Shown: positions 32,492 to 40,683 of the stretch, piece after piece
Layout of the letters: each line of letters begins with the position of its first letter
Numbering within the stretch: the first letter of the stretch is position 1
Source: Candidatus Zixiibacteriota bacterium
GTDB lineage: Bacteria; Zixibacteria; MSB-5A5; DSPP01
NCBI GenBank assembly: GCA_022614805.1
Contig: JAKEHY010000032.1
Location: 1 to 64,000, forward strand
Reading direction: 5' to 3'
DNA length: 64,000 nt
Made by a program: the position numbers and the translations under genes
Notes under the pieces: generated by a model
What the model was told of the DNA's origin: nothing
The model's database searches: none
The model's input: only the letters and a program-made list of their open reading frames with translations

Positions 32492-32519
32492 TTGACAGGG
32501 CTTTTATTGTCCCTACATT
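32492..32519 (+). promoter_or_regulatory. sigma-70-type promoter of the CARDB gene
   Basis: TTGACA (32492-32497), 16 bases, TACATT (32514-32519), starting 5 bases after the stop codon of the small membrane protein. Confidence 0.6.
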
Positions 32520-32601
32520 CATTAAAAAAGCCGTGGAGCGATGGGGCAAGCGTAAGAGAGAATTGCTGTCAATCCGATTGGATGAATCAAGGGGGTATGT
32601 C

Positions 32602-35385
32602 ATGAAGGATCTGACCATGTGGCAACGGAATTGGAATCCAGCTATTACGAAGCAATCGGCTCGAATGTTTCTTTTAACGAGTCTTCTACTATTTACGGCC
32701 CCTTACAGTAATACTCTGGCCCAACAAGTTAGCCCCGACCTGGTTATCACCACAAATCCAATCATTGTGACCCCCACAATTGCGTCTCCAGGGTCAGAGG
32801 TAATCTTGTCAAGCTGGAAGGTTCAAAACCGCGGCATGCGTGGGGTAGGCACCTTTAACAATGGCTATTATTTGTCGGTAGACCCGATTATTACTCGGCA
32901 GGATACAAAACTTGGTGGAAACACGAATAGCCAACTTGGGGGGATTCAGTTGTACGAGTGGCCCGCCACGACTCTTATTATTCCACCTAACCTCGCGCCA
33001 GGATATTACTATCTCGGCATTTTTGTGGATGAATCAAATGCGGTGCTGGAGTCAGACGAGAGTAATAATTTCCGAAGCGTAGGTCTTACCGTGGCGCTGG
33101 CAGAACTGAAGGTAACTTCTCAATTGATTGTGACGCCCGGAGGCGTATCGCGTGGCGGGACCATTAAACTGTCGCCCTTGACAGTGCAGAACGATGGACC
33201 TGTAAGTTCAGCGCCATTCCGGAATGGCGTATATCTGTCGACGGACCCTGTCATCACCACGAGTGACCTAAAGCTTGGTGAGAACACAAGTGGGCCGGTC
33301 GCCTCAGGCACCTCTATAACCATGCCTGCAGCGAGATATCGTATCCCAGGACCAGTCCCCTTACTTGAATCAAGGCAGCCAATTACCCCCGGAACTTACT
33401 ATGTGGGAGTTCTTGTGGATGAAGGGAACAGCACTCCTGAATCAAATGAGGGCAATAACTTCATCAGCGTGCCCCTGGAAGTATTTGGAGGACCATCCGA
33501 CCGTCATCCGGTCTGGCGTGTGCAAATCCGGTTGGAAACGGCTAATGTGAAAGGCGCCGGGACGGACGACGATGTGAATATCAGGCTCGGTTCGACACTT
33601 GACTCAACCTGGGTCGACTACGGTCGCGACGATTTCGAGAGAGCCGATGTCTTCGTATATGACTTAGGATTCAGCAACGGCGTGACCCAATTAGGCGACA
33701 TTCAAATGCTTCGAGTAACCAAATTAGGTAGTGATGCGTGGTGTCTGAAAAAGATTGAGTTAATCGTGAACGGCAACCTGTCGGCTCCAATATTCAGCCG
33801 TACGTTCGAGGGGGAAGGTAAGTGGCTTAATGCGACTCCTACGTTCATACCTGGGAACCCTCCCAGACTTCAACAAAATTCGGTCAGTCTAACAATTCAA
33901 TATTTGGACCTGCGCCAAGACTTGGCGTGGCAAAACCGAGATCCACTCACACTGCCTATTCTTCCACCCTTTATCGAAGGAAACATGAGCCAGTTGGAGA
34001 TTGAGAGCCGAATAGAGTCTGCGGTCGGAGATGCTTTGTTTCGGGCACCAAGCCAATCATTTGGACCTTGGAGTGGACGTGCTAAGTGGGGACGGTTGTA
34101 TGGGAGGGCGGTCGAAGCATCAAAGCACTCCACTTTGAACAGAATTCAAGTTGACCTCGATTTGATGATCGATATAGCAAACTTTCCTGATGCGGAGCTC
34201 GACGTCGATTTCGACATTGAGATGTATTGTGTATGTGGAAACTTCACGATGAAGACAACAAACCTCATGGTGAACGTTGACTCGCGCTGGTACCACGAGG
34301 CGCTAAATCTCGGAGTGATTGCTGAACTCACCTCGGGTCGAATTCTTCAAGGCGCCATATTAAATCAAATTCAAACACTATTCCAACTCATCGATCACTA
34401 TATAGAAGAACAAGTACAAGCTGGGATTGAAAACTCACTATCAGGCATGAGTGGGTCGTTCAATATCAATTCGACGTACTGCCCTGTGATCAAAGTTGAG
34501 TCACCTGGCGAAATCCATTTTTACTTTCCTCCGAAGGGGCCTGACTTGGTCGTGTCAACGCCTGTTCAGGTCACGCCCAGCGCCGTGGCGCCGGGCTCGA
34601 GCACGATAACGCTTGCACCGTGGACAGTGCTAAACCAAGGGAATGAGACGTCCAATCCATTTACTACTGGCGTCTATCTAAGAACATCAACCGGAGCTGG
34701 ACCGCTCACTGCGAACGACATTCGGTTGGGCGGAGCATCCGGACCCGCGTTAGCAGCTTGCAATTCCTTTACACAATCGGAGCTATCACTTAGGTTACCC
34801 AAAGCGACGCCCGCTGGTAAATACAGAATCATTGTCTTCGTCGATGAAACTGATCAGACCAAAGAGTTGGAAGAGCGGAACAATCATAGAAGTGTGCAGT
34901 TAGAGGTTGGATATGCGGATTTGGTGATCAGCTTTTGTGAAGAATCGGGCATTTTGGGTTCTGGTGTTACCTATGGGCACGTACCCGCAGGTGGAACACT
35001 AACATTGTCTGAGTCGGTTGTCGGAAATATTGGAGTCATTGCGTCGAATCCCTTCAGTATCGGTGTGTATCTTTCAACGGACCAGAAAATTACCCCGAGT
35101 GATGTTCGGTTAAGTGGCTCTGTGTATAGTCCGCTGCCTCCCACCAACAGGAGTACTGATTTTCTATCGACGACGAACCCGATAAGCGGCATTTGGACGC
35201 GACCGAACGCCTGCAATTTCAGAAGCGCTGATGCATTAGTTTTTCCGAGCCAGTCGATTACGATTCCGTCTACTACTGCTCCCGACGACTATTACGTTGG
35301 TATCTTGGTCGACGAACTTGATGGCACAGCCGAAGGACCCGGTGAAACGAACAACTCTGTCGCTACCCTAATCCACGTACCTTAA
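32602..35385 (+). CDS. large secreted CARDB/PLAT-domain protein
   Basis: 927 residues. The start at 32602 has AAGGGGG upstream and is followed by an export signal near residues 20-42 (MFLLTSLLLFTAPYSNTLAQ). Four CARDB-type adhesion modules (PDLVITTNPIIVTP, NNGYYLSVDP, YYLGIFVDESN) lie at about 46-150, 155-290, 645-765 and 770-927. Between them, about 303-390, is a PLAT/LH2-like domain (GAGTDDDVNIRLGST, LGDIQMLRVTKLGSDAW), followed by about 250 unassigned residues. It has no C-terminal sorting tag that I recognise. The gene is clearly more AT-rich than its neighbours and uses different codons, so it is probably acquired. Likely a surface or extracellular binding protein. Confidence 0.78.
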   Translation: MKDLTMWQRNWNPAITKQSARMFLLTSLLLFTAPYSNTLAQQVSPDLVITTNPIIVTPTIASPGSEVILSSWKVQNRGMRGVGTFNNGYYLSVDPIITRQDTKLGGNTNSQLGGIQLYEWPATTLIIPPNLAPGYYYLGIFVDESNAVLESDESNNFRSVGLTVALAELKVTSQLIVTPGGVSRGGTIKLSPLTVQNDGPVSSAPFRNGVYLSTDPVITTSDLKLGENTSGPVASGTSITMPAARYRIPGPVPLLESRQPITPGTYYVGVLVDEGNSTPESNEGNNFISVPLEVFGGPSDRHPVWRVQIRLETANVKGAGTDDDVNIRLGSTLDSTWVDYGRDDFERADVFVYDLGFSNGVTQLGDIQMLRVTKLGSDAWCLKKIELIVNGNLSAPIFSRTFEGEGKWLNATPTFIPGNPPRLQQNSVSLTIQYLDLRQDLAWQNRDPLTLPILPPFIEGNMSQLEIESRIESAVGDALFRAPSQSFGPWSGRAKWGRLYGRAVEASKHSTLNRIQVDLDLMIDIANFPDAELDVDFDIEMYCVCGNFTMKTTNLMVNVDSRWYHEALNLGVIAELTSGRILQGAILNQIQTLFQLIDHYIEEQVQAGIENSLSGMSGSFNINSTYCPVIKVESPGEIHFYFPPKGPDLVVSTPVQVTPSAVAPGSSTITLAPWTVLNQGNETSNPFTTGVYLRTSTGAGPLTANDIRLGGASGPALAACNSFTQSELSLRLPKATPAGKYRIIVFVDETDQTKELEERNNHRSVQLEVGYADLVISFCEESGILGSGVTYGHVPAGGTLTLSESVVGNIGVIASNPFSIGVYLSTDQKITPSDVRLSGSVYSPLPPTNRSTDFLSTTNPISGIWTRPNACNFRSADALVFPSQSITIPSTTAPDDYYVGILVDELDGTAEGPGETNNSVATLIHVP

Positions 35386-35392
35386 AAGTGAA

Positions 35393-35473
35393 GAAGTGGA
35401 CCGATCCCCATTTGTCGGGATCGTCCTCGCTCTCCTCATCGATATATCACCGGCAATGACGAAAAGGAGGTAG
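35393..35473 (+). pseudogene. remnant of a second copy of the 91-residue membrane protein
   Basis: Read in frame it gives FVGIVLALLIDISPAMTKRR and a stop, matching the end of the 32212-32487 protein (IAGIVLALIIDVSPAKAKRK). The rest of the copy is missing. The match continues into AGGAGGTAGGGAGGG-like sequence after the stop in both places. Confidence 0.6.
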
Positions 35474-35599
35474 GGAGGGTGACAAATTCATTTAAGCAAA
35501 ATTTCTTTCAGTGACTTTAGTTTACAAAAAACACGGGGCAAAAGCAAATCGCAGGGGGTTTTTGGGCAAGGGATTAGCCAAAATAAGCTTCGATTGGGC

Positions 35600-35628
35600 T
35601 TGACAAAGGGGTATTTTCGGCTTATATT
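35600..35628 (+). promoter_or_regulatory. near-consensus sigma-70 promoter
   Basis: TTGACA (35600-35605), 17 bases, TATATT (35623-35628). It is the best promoter in the window. Just after the expected start point AAGTCAAC occurs twice (35638-35645 and 35651-35658), 13 bases apart, a possible operator. Confidence 0.7.
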
Positions 35629-35691
35629 AATGATTGCAAGTCAACGATTTAAGTCAACTGCTTTACCGCCGAGGATAGGAGGTTTGCCAAA

Positions 35692-35760
35692 ATGGACCAC
35701 AAAGGGACCGGCCTCCGAGTGGGAGATTTGACGGCAGGCGGGGGGTGTTATTTTGTCTGA
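35692..35760 (+). CDS. possible 22-residue peptide
   Basis: An ATG with GATAGGAGG 9 bases upstream opens 22 codons, ending GGGCYFV. Its stop overlaps the start of the next frame (TTGTCTGA), as in a coupled leader peptide. It may be a leader, a small peptide product or chance; the strong promoter supports expression. Confidence 0.35.
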   Translation: MDHKGTGLRVGDLTAGGGCYFV

Positions 35761-35959
35761 AAATTCCAATTACAATCTCCCCAACCGCCGGGGGCGGCCA
35801 TCGCGGCAGACCCAATCGCGCGGGGAAATCGACGATTTGTTGATGTCCTGGCGCAGCGGCGGCGAAGCGGGAGCGCGGGCCGCGCAAATCCTTTTGGAAA
35901 AATACAAAATCCGGGCGGTGATAGCCGCCGCCGTGCCGGGGGAAAAAGAAAAGCTTTAG
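35753..35959 (+). CDS. small protein of unknown function
   Basis: 68 residues, mostly polar: an Asn/Arg-rich start (NYNLPNRRGRPSRQ) and a helix (EIDDLLMSWRSGGEAG, AAQILLEKYKIRAVIAAAVP). The TTG start has GGGGGG 8 bases upstream. No family is recognised. It overlaps the upstream peptide by 8 bases. Transcribed from the strong promoter at 35600. Confidence 0.5.
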   Translation: MSENSNYNLPNRRGRPSRQTQSRGEIDDLLMSWRSGGEAGARAAQILLEKYKIRAVIAAAVPGEKEKL

Positions 35960-35982
35960 GTTTTCAGAATCTTTCGTATTGT

Positions 35983-36021
35983 GTGAAAAAAAAATGACCG
36001 GCAGCCCAATGGCTGCCGGTC
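35983..36021 (-). terminator. rho-independent terminator of the selenium-binding protein gene
   Basis: On the minus strand GACCGGCAGCC-ATTG-GGCTGCCGGTC is a perfect 11-base stem followed by ATTTTTTTTT. Confidence 0.92.
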
Positions 36022-36041
36022 GAAAGTTGCTTTTGTCCGGC

Positions 36042-37289
36042 TTACTTTATCGCCACTCCGTGCGGGCGGGCCGGGCCGCCCGGAAAGGCGGTGTTGAAAT
36101 CCAGATTGAATTTCGGGTCCAACACCAAATCGCCGGCGGTGACTTTGGCCACGTGCACCTTGTGGTCCCCTTCGGCGTGGACTTTGCCGGCCTCGTCCTC
36201 GTTCAGAAAATAATCGGTGATTACCAGCCGCTTTTCATCGTTGGTAAGGGCGACGTAATGCGGGCCGGAGTCTTTTCCCAGCTCCAAAACTTTCAGCACC
36301 TTGGGTTTTTCCGGGTCGGAGGTGTCGAACATCACCACTTTGCCGGCCATATTCATCGAGATAAACAGCCGCTTCCCGTTGGCGCTCATCCGCATCAGCT
36401 GCGGCCAGCCCCCTTTGGCGATGGTGGAAAAATCAAAGACCGATTTGGCGCTGCCGCTCTTGGTGTCCAGTAAATAGAGCTGGTCGCCCCCCATTCCGGC
36501 CGTGTAGCCGCGCATTTTTTTATCCCCGGGAATCAGACGCACGTCGATGGTGCCGCCGGCGCCGGGGATATCGATAGTTTTTACCAGCTTGCGCGATTTG
36601 AATTCCCAGACGCGGACGCTGCCCCGCAGGCTCAAATCCCCCGGCACAGCATGCAAAGTGGTGGAGGGGCAGATGAAATCGCTGGTCACCATTAAATTGA
36701 CCTCCGGCCGAACGGCGATACCGTGGGGATTGAAGCCATCTTCCGGCGGGTTTTGGGGGTATTCCGCCACCAGCTTGAAATTTTTATCGAACTCTGCCAC
36801 CCGTCCCGGATGGTGGCCTGCCGCGCCCCCCATCATCGTCACCAAGAACCCGCCATTGTCCAACGCGTAGAATTCGTCCGTAATGGCGGACTGGGGCGGG
36901 TCGGCGGCGGAAATAAATTTGGGCTGGGCCGGGTCGGAAACGTCGAAGAAAAAGACCTCTTTCTGGCCTTTCAACACGCTAAGAAGCCCCCCGCAGGCGA
37001 GCGTCCTGCCGTCGTTCGAAAGCCCGACGTGGTGCGGTTCGTTGCCGGCGCTGCCCGGTTCGGGCAAGGGAACCGTGGAGATAACCTTGCCGTAGTCGGC
37101 CGAGTTTTCGTCAAAGTTCACTACCGATAAAAAATCGGGGGCTTTGCGGGCTTGGTCGCCGGCCCAAATGAACAGATGCTTTCCAGACGTTGGGGCGGTT
37201 TTGTCCGCGCCAAGAACCAGTGTACTGCCGGCAAACAGCACGAGCATCACCAAGAGCCAGCGCAATTTGCCACCTTCCAATCTCTTCAT
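36042..37289 (-). CDS. exported selenium-binding protein / methanethiol oxidase family (SBP56)
   Basis: 415 residues from the start at 37289, which has AGGAGG and opens a signal peptide (LRWLLVMLVLFAGSTLVLGA). The mature protein is a beta-propeller of the SBP56 family: GNEPHHVGLSNDGRTLACGG near residue 85, PHGIAVRPEVNLMVTSDFI, PGDKKMRGYTAGMGGDQLYL and GPHYVALTNDEKRLVITDYF. Family members are methanethiol oxidases that make formaldehyde, H2S and H2O2, often copper-dependent; the conserved His pairs and the Cys of LACGG are present. Export to the periplasm fits the bacterial MtoX type. It is monocistronic with a strong terminator. Confidence 0.88.
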   Translation of the reverse strand: MKRLEGGKLRWLLVMLVLFAGSTLVLGADKTAPTSGKHLFIWAGDQARKAPDFLSVVNFDENSADYGKVISTVPLPEPGSAGNEPHHVGLSNDGRTLACGGLLSVLKGQKEVFFFDVSDPAQPKFISAADPPQSAITDEFYALDNGGFLVTMMGGAAGHHPGRVAEFDKNFKLVAEYPQNPPEDGFNPHGIAVRPEVNLMVTSDFICPSTTLHAVPGDLSLRGSVRVWEFKSRKLVKTIDIPGAGGTIDVRLIPGDKKMRGYTAGMGGDQLYLLDTKSGSAKSVFDFSTIAKGGWPQLMRMSANGKRLFISMNMAGKVVMFDTSDPEKPKVLKVLELGKDSGPHYVALTNDEKRLVITDYFLNEDEAGKVHAEGDHKVHVAKVTAGDLVLDPKFNLDFNTAFPGGPARPHGVAIK

Positions 37290-37412
37290 AATTTCCTCCT
37301 TTTGTTTGAGGGGGAGTATGGAAGGCGGACAAAACTTTGTCAAGCCCTCAAGAATTAAGACGCTTTTTCCAAAAACTTTCTCACAGGGCCGTTGCACGTG
37401 CCATCCGGTTCA

Positions 37413-37440
37413 AACGCCCCCAGAACGGGCGTTATTTTTT
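37413..37440 (+). terminator. orphan rho-independent terminator
   Basis: AACGCCC-CCAGAAC-GGGCGTT followed by ATTTTTT on the plus strand. No plus-strand gene ends before it; the preceding 120 bases could hold a small RNA transcribed divergently from the selenium-binding gene. Confidence 0.6.
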
Positions 37441-37488
37441 GTGTATTTGATTATCCGACAAGTGGTTATCATTTTTTCAAAATAATAC

Positions 37489-37517
37489 TTGACCGGCAAG
37501 TAAGCGGGGGTTAATTT
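37489..37517 (+). promoter_or_regulatory. promoter close to the start codon of the 37526 gene
   Basis: TTGACC (37489-37494), 17 bases, TAATTT (37512-37517). The ATG is only 9 bases after it, so the transcript would have almost no leader. Confidence 0.5.
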
Positions 37518-37525
37518 CTCCTCAC

Positions 37526-38092
37526 ATGGTTAGCATACCTGAACTGTGGATTCCCATCCTGCTTTCTTCGGTTTTTGTTTTTTTGGTAAGCTGGGTTGTC
37601 CATATGATGCTGCTCTGGCATAAGAAGGACTTTCCCCAGATTCCGAACGAAGATGCGGTGAGGGATGCCTTACGGCCTTTGGCCATTCCGCCGGGGGAGT
37701 ATATGGTGCCGCACTGTTCTTCCCCCAAGGCAATGAAAGACCCCGCGATGATCGAAAAACTGACCAAAGGGCCGGTTGTGATGCTCAACGTCTATCCGAA
37801 CGGGGTGTTCAAAATGGGGCCCAGCTTGATTCAGTGGTTTATCTACTGCGTGGTTATCGGGATTTTTTCCGCCTATGTTGCCGGGAGGGCGCTGACGCCG
37901 GGGGCGGAGTATCTGGATGTCTTCCGCTTTGCCGGTTTTACGGCATTTTGCTGCTATTCAGTGGCCTTGTGGCAGGCCTCCATCTGGTTCAAACGCTCCT
38001 GGAGCAACACGGCCAAGATGACCTTGGACGGGCTGATTTACGGACTCGTCACCGCGGGGACTTTTGGCTGGCTGTGGCCCTCGGGAATGTAG
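37526..38092 (+). CDS. four-helix membrane protein of unknown function
   Basis: 188 residues. Helices at about 7-30 (LWIPILLSSVFVFLVSWVVH), 103-125 (LIQWFIYCVVIGIFSAYVAG), 135-157 and 165-186. Between helices 1 and 2 is a 70-residue loop with IPPGEYMVPHCSSPKAMKDP and a Lys-Gly-Pro motif. I recognise no family with certainty. There is no ribosome binding site, and a promoter directly before the ATG suggests leaderless translation. Confidence 0.65.
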   Translation: MVSIPELWIPILLSSVFVFLVSWVVHMMLLWHKKDFPQIPNEDAVRDALRPLAIPPGEYMVPHCSSPKAMKDPAMIEKLTKGPVVMLNVYPNGVFKMGPSLIQWFIYCVVIGIFSAYVAGRALTPGAEYLDVFRFAGFTAFCCYSVALWQASIWFKRSWSNTAKMTLDGLIYGLVTAGTFGWLWPSGM

Positions 38093-38164
38093 TCATTTAG
38101 TCCTTGATTCATTAGAGCATCCAATCATTAATTCAACTTTCTCTTTGTCTCTTTCGAATCGGTC

Positions 38165-38290
38165 GCTCAAAAAATGACCTAACCCCCGGCCCCTTCCCGA
38201 TACGGGAAGGGGGGCTAAAAAGACAGGGATTAGGGATTGGTTAGAAACCAAAACACCCCCTATAGTCCCCCTTAAATACAGGGGGACAAA
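38165..38290. repeat. dispersed repeat cluster, family A
   Basis: CTAACCCCCGGCCCCTTCCC-GATAC-GGGAAGGGG and then CCCCC-TTAAATACA-GGGGGACA. It lies against the 3' end of the aldo/keto reductase gene. Confidence 0.75.
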
Positions 38291-38296
38291 GTTTTT

Positions 38297-39247
38297 TTAA
38301 GCGCTGGCTTGGTTCAAAAGCTCTATTGAATCGGAATTCAGCTTCAACCGGGCCCCGGCGATTAGCTCGCCCAGCTGCGTCGTGCTCGTGGCGCTGGCGA
38401 TGGGGGCGGTGACGGTGGGACGCGTCAATAGCCAGGCCAAGGCGACGGCTGCGGGGGTCGCGCCATTCTCCTTGGCAACCTCTCCGACTGCCGCCAGAAT
38501 CCGAAAACCCCGCTCGTTCAGGTATTTTTCCACCCGAAATCCGCGCAGGCTTTTGGAGAGGTCGGCTTCGGAGCGATACTTGCCGGAAAGAAAGCCGCTG
38601 GCGAGGGAGGAGTAGGTGATGACGCCCAAATTCTCCTTTTCGCACACCGGCGCCAGCTCGGCTTCGAATTCCGCGCGGGAATAGAGATTGTATAACGGCT
38701 GGAGGGATTCGTAGCGGGGAAGATTTTTTTCGCGACTAATCTTTAACGCTTCGGCCAGCCGGGGGGCGGTGTAATTGGAGGCGCCGATGGCGCGGACTTT
38801 GCCCTGCTTTTTCAGCTGGTCATACGCCGCAAGCCGTTCCTCGATGGGGTTGGTGGAGTCGTCCTTATGCGTCTGGTAGAGGTCGATGTAATCGGTTTGC
38901 AGGCGCGCGAGCGAATCTTCGGCGGACTGCAAAATGCGGGCCTTCGTCAGCCCCTTGTTGTCTTCCGGCGTATTCCACCATCCGACCTTGGTGGCAATCG
39001 TCACGCGGTTGCGCTTGCCGCTTTTTTTCAACCATTTGCCGATGATGGTTTCGGATTCGCCGCCCTTGTTGCCGGGATGCCAGTTGGAGTACCCTTCGGC
39101 CGTGTCGATGCAGTCAAATCCGGCGTCAACGAAAGCATCCAATAGCTTGAAAGAAGCCGGCTCGTCGATAGTCCAGCCGAAGACGTTGCCGCCGAACATC
39201 AAGGGCGCAATTTGCAGCCCGGAATTTCCCAGCTTGCGCTTTTCCAT
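38297..39247 (-). CDS. aldo/keto reductase
   Basis: A 316-residue NADPH-dependent oxidoreductase of the AKR11/YajO-like group. Catalytic residues are visible: Asp and Tyr in DTAEGYSNW near 47-55, Lys in TIATKVGWW near 87 and His in YQTHKDD near 125. The cofactor region is TAPIASATSTTQLGELIAGA near the end. It reduces aldehydes or ketones; the physiological substrate is unknown. It stands alone between a repeat cluster and a terminator. Confidence 0.92.
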   Translation of the reverse strand: MEKRKLGNSGLQIAPLMFGGNVFGWTIDEPASFKLLDAFVDAGFDCIDTAEGYSNWHPGNKGGESETIIGKWLKKSGKRNRVTIATKVGWWNTPEDNKGLTKARILQSAEDSLARLQTDYIDLYQTHKDDSTNPIEERLAAYDQLKKQGKVRAIGASNYTAPRLAEALKISREKNLPRYESLQPLYNLYSRAEFEAELAPVCEKENLGVITYSSLASGFLSGKYRSEADLSKSLRGFRVEKYLNERGFRILAAVGEVAKENGATPAAVALAWLLTRPTVTAPIASATSTTQLGELIAGARLKLNSDSIELLNQASA

Positions 39248-39310
39248 CGCAGGGGAAAGTAAAGCGACAAGGCGATGGGCGCAAGATTTTTAGTTTCCCG
39301 GTTTGGAGAA

Positions 39311-39353
39311 TAAAAAAGGCGGCCAGCGGATACAAAGTTCCGCCTGGCCGCCT
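39311..39353 (-). terminator. rho-independent terminator of the 39366 gene
   Basis: On the minus strand AGGCGGCCAG...CTGGCCGCCT, with inner CGGA/TCCG pairs, followed by TTTTTTATT. Confidence 0.85.
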
Positions 39354-39365
39354 GCCGGCGCGGTA

Positions 39366-39680
39366 TTAAAACGTGACAGCCGTGGCGATTTTGGTTCTGC
39401 GCTCCAGTCTGTACACGATGGTCACCTTGTCCCCCTTCTCAAATTTCGCCAGCCCCACCGCCTTGCCGCGGCGTTTGAGGGTGGTATAGGTCTGGACTTT
39501 GAAGCGGACTTCGTCGTCGCCCCCCTTCAGGGCAATCGTGTTCAAGATGGGATTCACCCAAAGCACGACGCCGCTGAACTTCAAGGTCGCCACCTTTCTG
39601 GCTTTGGCCTCGGTCAGGCTCGCTCCTTTAAGAACGAAAACCGCCGCTGCCGCCAAGAGGAAAATCAGAATCTTTTTCAT
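39366..39680 (-). CDS. small exported protein of unknown function
   Basis: 104 residues with a signal peptide (KKILIFLLAAAAVFVLKG) and a small all-beta domain (ATLKFSGVVLWVNPILNTIA, FEKGDKVTIVYRLERRTKIA) similar in pattern to OB-like folds found in short periplasmic proteins. AGGAGG precedes the ATG. A strong terminator follows, so it is its own unit. The function is unknown. Confidence 0.7.
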   Translation of the reverse strand: MKKILIFLLAAAAVFVLKGASLTEAKARKVATLKFSGVVLWVNPILNTIALKGGDDEVRFKVQTYTTLKRRGKAVGLAKFEKGDKVTIVYRLERRTKIATAVTF

Positions 39681-39820
39681 TTTAACCTCCTTAGTCGAAT
39701 GGGCTTATGCCATCCATTCGCTTCCCTAAGGAAATCATCGGCTTTTTTGCGCCGAGCTTGAGGGGGGCGGGGCGGGCGCTCAAGCGCCGGGGGGATATGG
39801 ACGATGAGAGAAGGGTGAAG

Positions 39821-40468
39821 ATGGAGAAACGCCCCGGCGGTTCGCTTTTGGTGCGGAGCTCCGGCTCGGTGCGCCTCATTTTGATTTTCTTCGGCGTCAC
39901 GGTCGCCGCAGGAGTTGTCCTGCAAGAACCCCGTAGTTTCACGAGAATACTTTTGGGGTTTGTGGCGGCTTTGCTTCCCTTAAGCATAGCGGCCATCCTC
40001 GACGGGGTCCGGTTCGAATTCGACGGGTTGAAACGCCGGCTTTTCTGGCGGCGGAAAAATTTCTTCCGCACCCGGTCGGGGGAGCTCGGTTTCGACGAAA
40101 TCACGGACGTTTATTTGGGCGCTTTGGGGGAGGCGGATTTCGAGCGAAGGAAATGGAAAGGCAAAGTTCAACAGGTTTACCGCGTGGTTCTGGCCACCGG
40201 CTCGGGGGAGCTGCCGCTTTCGAACGCCTGGTCGGCCGACGAGCGGGCCCAAACCAAAATTGCCGAGGCGGTTTGCGCCGTGCTCGGAAAAAGCGCCCCG
40301 GTGACCAAAAAAAACAGCTTCGACGACCTCGTGGCCGCCGGGCAGAACATCGACGCCGTCAAGCTGGCGCGGGAGCGCTTGGGCTTGAGTCTGACCGAAG
40401 CCAAAAAGCTCATCGACGACAGGATTCGTTCCAAAACTTTCCCCCCGGCCCCCAAAAAGCCCGTTTAA
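39821..40468 (+). CDS. membrane protein with C-terminal ribosomal L7/L12-like helix motif
   Basis: About 215 residues from ATG 39821, which has AAGGGTG before it; starts at 39797 and 39707 are also open. Two membrane helices near 20-60 (LILIFFGVTVAAGVV, ILLGFVAALLPLSIAAI) lead into a PH-like domain at 65-165 (RFEFDGLKRRLFWRRK, YRVVLATGSGELPLSNAW). The last 40 residues carry KLARERLGLSLTEAKKLIDD, as in the L7/L12 C-terminal domain and its stand-alone relatives. The function is unknown. Confidence 0.65.
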   Translation: MEKRPGGSLLVRSSGSVRLILIFFGVTVAAGVVLQEPRSFTRILLGFVAALLPLSIAAILDGVRFEFDGLKRRLFWRRKNFFRTRSGELGFDEITDVYLGALGEADFERRKWKGKVQQVYRVVLATGSGELPLSNAWSADERAQTKIAEAVCAVLGKSAPVTKKNSFDDLVAAGQNIDAVKLARERLGLSLTEAKKLIDDRIRSKTFPPAPKKPV

Positions 40469-40542
40469 CCTCTCTCCCTCTCCATTTAGGCCGGATTCAA
40501 AGATATCTCCAATCTCTTTTTATTTTCCCCTCCCGATTTCTG

Positions 40543-40571
40543 TTGACAAAATTTTCCAAGGGGACTTATCT
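40543..40571 (+). promoter_or_regulatory. sigma-70-type promoter of pal-cpoB
   Basis: TTGACA (40543-40548), 17 bases, TTATCT (40566-40571). It gives a leader of about 105 bases before pal. Confidence 0.6.
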
Positions 40572-40683
40572 TGGGGCGGGAGCCAAAATTTCAGAGCTCC
40601 AGCCGGTGTCGGCTCCAAAAAAATGCCGATACATAGGATACGGACCGGAAACGGAAGGGTATAAAAACATAATGGAGGGAAAA

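Larger units (their letters stand above)
35386..35691. other. intergenic with gene remnant and strong promoter
   Basis: Holds the pseudogene at 35393-35473 and the promoter at 35600-35628. Between them are about 110 AT-rich bases in which I see nothing. Confidence 0.6.

Noticed and set aside
40606-40632. GCCGATAC before pal as a sigma-28 promoter
   Set aside because: The -10-like box at 40625 has no matching -35 at the right distance (GTGT is found). A sigma-70 promoter lies upstream.
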